A model generated the notes under the pieces. That model had not been told where the DNA came from and did no database searches. It saw only the letters and a list, made by a program, of their open reading frames with translations. Of a stretch of DNA of 64,000 bases, positions 62,999-64,000 are shown piece by piece. Position numbers and translations under genes: made by a program. This DNA is from Saccharomonospora glauca K62 (GTDB lineage Bacteria > Actinomycetota > Actinomycetes > Mycobacteriales > Pseudonocardiaceae): contig NZ_CM001484.1 in assembly GCF_000243395.2 (NCBI RefSeq), forward strand, positions 4,474,747 through 4,538,746, in the 5' to 3' direction. The first letter of the stretch is position 1. Every line of letters starts with the position of its first letter.

Positions 62999-63331
62999 CT
63001 ACTCCTCGGTAGACATACCAGGGCCTTGGTACCGGAAGCTGAACTTCTCGGGAACCGGGTCTCGCCCCGGTGGGGTCCACGGTCCGCAGCGCAGCAACCG
63101 GCGCACGGCGAGATAGGTGCCGCGGGCGGCCCCGAAGCGAGTGAGCGCTTCGGCCGCATAGGCGCTACAGCTCGGATAGAACCGGCACATCGGGGGAAGG
63201 TACGGGGAGATCGCCTTGCGGTAGAAGCGGATCGGCAGCAGGAGGACCCACGCCACCGGCGTCGGCCGGGTCGGCGCGGCGGTGTTGTGCTCTTCGGCCG
63301 GGTGAGCGCCGGCCGCACGATCTTTGTTCAC
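62999..63331 (-). CDS. yidD: YidD membrane-insertion efficiency factor
   Basis: A 110-residue protein with the family core [33 protein letters not shown] and [17 protein letters not shown]; Cys residues conserved. It assists YidC. GTG 63331 overlaps the rnpA stop (GTGA). Five bases before yidC. Confidence 0.95.
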   Translation of the reverse strand: MNKDRAAGAHPAEEHNTAAPTRPTPVAWVLLLPIRFYRKAISPYLPPMCRFYPSCSAYAAEALTRFGAARGTYLAVRRLLRCGPWTPPGRDPVPEKFSFRYQGPGMSTEE

Positions 63332-63693
63332 GCCGTTGATCCAGTGTTGTCGCGGGGGGACGACAGCCCCAACCGCCTTAGTGCCGCGTCGAGGTCCGCG
63401 CCGAGTTCCGCGCTCGACGCCTGTGCGGCCGCAGGTAGTGCTCGAACGACCAACGCACTGCCTTCGGGTAAGGTTCCGAGCCTTTGCGCGACGAGATGCC
63501 GGAGTCGCCGGGTGACTCGGTGACGGACGACGGAGTTGCCGACGGCCTTACTCACGACGAAACCCGCCTTGCTCCTCTCGCCGTAGGAGACGAGCACGTG
63601 CAGCACCAAACGGCGGCGCCCCGCACGGACGCCGCCCCTCATCACGGCACGAAACTCGTCGCTACGCCGCAGACGAGCGTCGGCTGGTAGCAC
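63328..63693 (-). CDS. rnpA: Ribonuclease P protein component
   Basis: A 121-residue protein: [47 protein letters not shown] with the RNR-like motif, and [13 protein letters not shown]. It binds the M1 RNA to process tRNA 5' ends. GTG 63693 is taken, where similarity starts; the frame extends upstream through rpmH. Between rpmH and yidD, as is usual. Confidence 0.95.
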   Translation of the reverse strand: MLPADARLRRSDEFRAVMRGGVRAGRRRLVLHVLVSYGERSKAGFVVSKAVGNSVVRHRVTRRLRHLVAQRLGTLPEGSALVVRALPAAAQASSAELGADLDAALRRLGLSSPRDNTGSTA

Positions 63694-63724
63694 GCCGGCC
63701 CCGTCGTCGCAGGCTGTGACGTCG

Positions 63725-63868
63725 TCAGGCGGAGAGCCGGTTGCGGCCCTTACGACGGCGGGCCGCCAGGATCGCGCGGCCCGCGCGCGTCCGCATCCGC
63801 AGCCGGAACCCATGAGTCCGCGCGCGACGACGGTTGTTCGGCTGGAAGGTGCGCTTGCCCTTGCTCAC
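63725..63868 (-). CDS. rpmH: 50S ribosomal protein L34
   Basis: A 47-residue, strongly basic protein ([40 protein letters not shown]). GTG 63868 has AGGAGA ten bases upstream. It marks the border of the replication-origin region; dnaA should lie beyond position 64000 in the opposite direction. Confidence 0.97.
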   Translation of the reverse strand: MSKGKRTFQPNNRRRARTHGFRLRMRTRAGRAILAARRRKGRNRLSA

Positions 63869-64000
63869 GGCAGTCGTTCTCCTGGTCTTGCGGCGATCGG
63901 TCGTCGGTGCCACCGCGACGGGGCTGCCCGGCCCACACCCGGCACTGAAAGGTGGGCAGGCCGAAGGGCGCCGCTGTCGGCGGTAGACCTTACGAGGGTA
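63869..64000. other. Upstream region of rpmH, edge of the origin region
   Basis: Holds the rpmH leader and presumably its promoter. No DnaA box is visible in these 132 bases, so oriC itself is not included. Confidence 0.5.

Overview
The window looks like the chromosome of a high-GC actinomycete, most likely a member of the Pseudonocardiaceae (Saccharomonospora/Amycolatopsis-like). The reasons are the very GC-rich codon third positions, frequent GTG/TTG starts, many apparent leaderless promoters, a type VII secretion (PE/PPE/EspG-like) module, a DUF3558 lipoprotein, and gene order shared with Mycobacterium and Streptomyces near oriC. It ends at rpmH on the minus strand, so oriC and dnaA should lie just beyond position 64000. 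No rRNA, tRNA, CRISPR array, insertion sequence or prophage is visible.

Layout. 1-8.5 kb holds accessory and metabolic genes: a truncated NarL-type response regulator, a SAH/MTA-deaminase-like amidohydrolase, a GntR-ABC-permease operon, an SDR enzyme, a Tat-exported PhoX phosphatase and an MFS pump with a palindromic operator. 8.5-20.1 kb is a conserved block: ino1 with its PadR regulator, a DUF5318 protein, the bifunctional penicillin-binding protein ponA, a GT87 membrane glycosyltransferase, endonuclease IV, two anchored exported proteins, then rpsF-ssb-rpsR-rplI. 20.1-24.5 kb is an orphan type VII substrate module (PE-like, DUF3558 lipoprotein, PPE-like, EspG chaperone), preceded by a decayed tandem copy of its first three genes. 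A dense array of DnaA boxes (24.56-24.80 kb) separates it from dnaB.

26-44 kb is mixed: a DODA-type dioxygenase, an AI-2E-family permease with a two-component system and a DUF1707 protein, ribokinase-ptsI, leuS with an attenuator-like leader, an SdpI-like protein, an MFS/MarR pair with a 26-bp palindrome, YqgE, a YbaB-like protein and a 640-residue protein with a C-terminal TNT (NAD glycohydrolase) domain. 42.6-55.2 kb is the conserved oriC-flanking block cca / mutT4-like / DUF6049 / murJ / pseudokinase / sigM / anti-sigma / trxB / trxA / cwlM. Here the MurJ-pseudokinase fusion known from mycobacteria is two genes. After a second DnaA-box site at 55.2 kb come a GNAT protein, an aminotransferase and a D-Ala-D-Ala-ligase-like gene, and then the minus-strand series rpmH-rnpA-yidD-yidC-jag-rsmG-parA-parB with three parS sites.

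Several parts fit together. murJ, the pseudokinase, cwlM, ponA and the ligase-like gene all concern peptidoglycan precursor supply or polymerisation. sigM and its anti-sigma sit beside the thioredoxin system. parABS and two DnaA-box sites mark the replication and segregation region. The most noteworthy items are the DnaA-box array before dnaB, the decaying duplicate of the PE/PPE/EspG module, the TNT protein whose family glutamine is replaced, and the leuS leader with tandem Leu codons before an intrinsic terminator. All calls come from reading the sequence; no database search was run.
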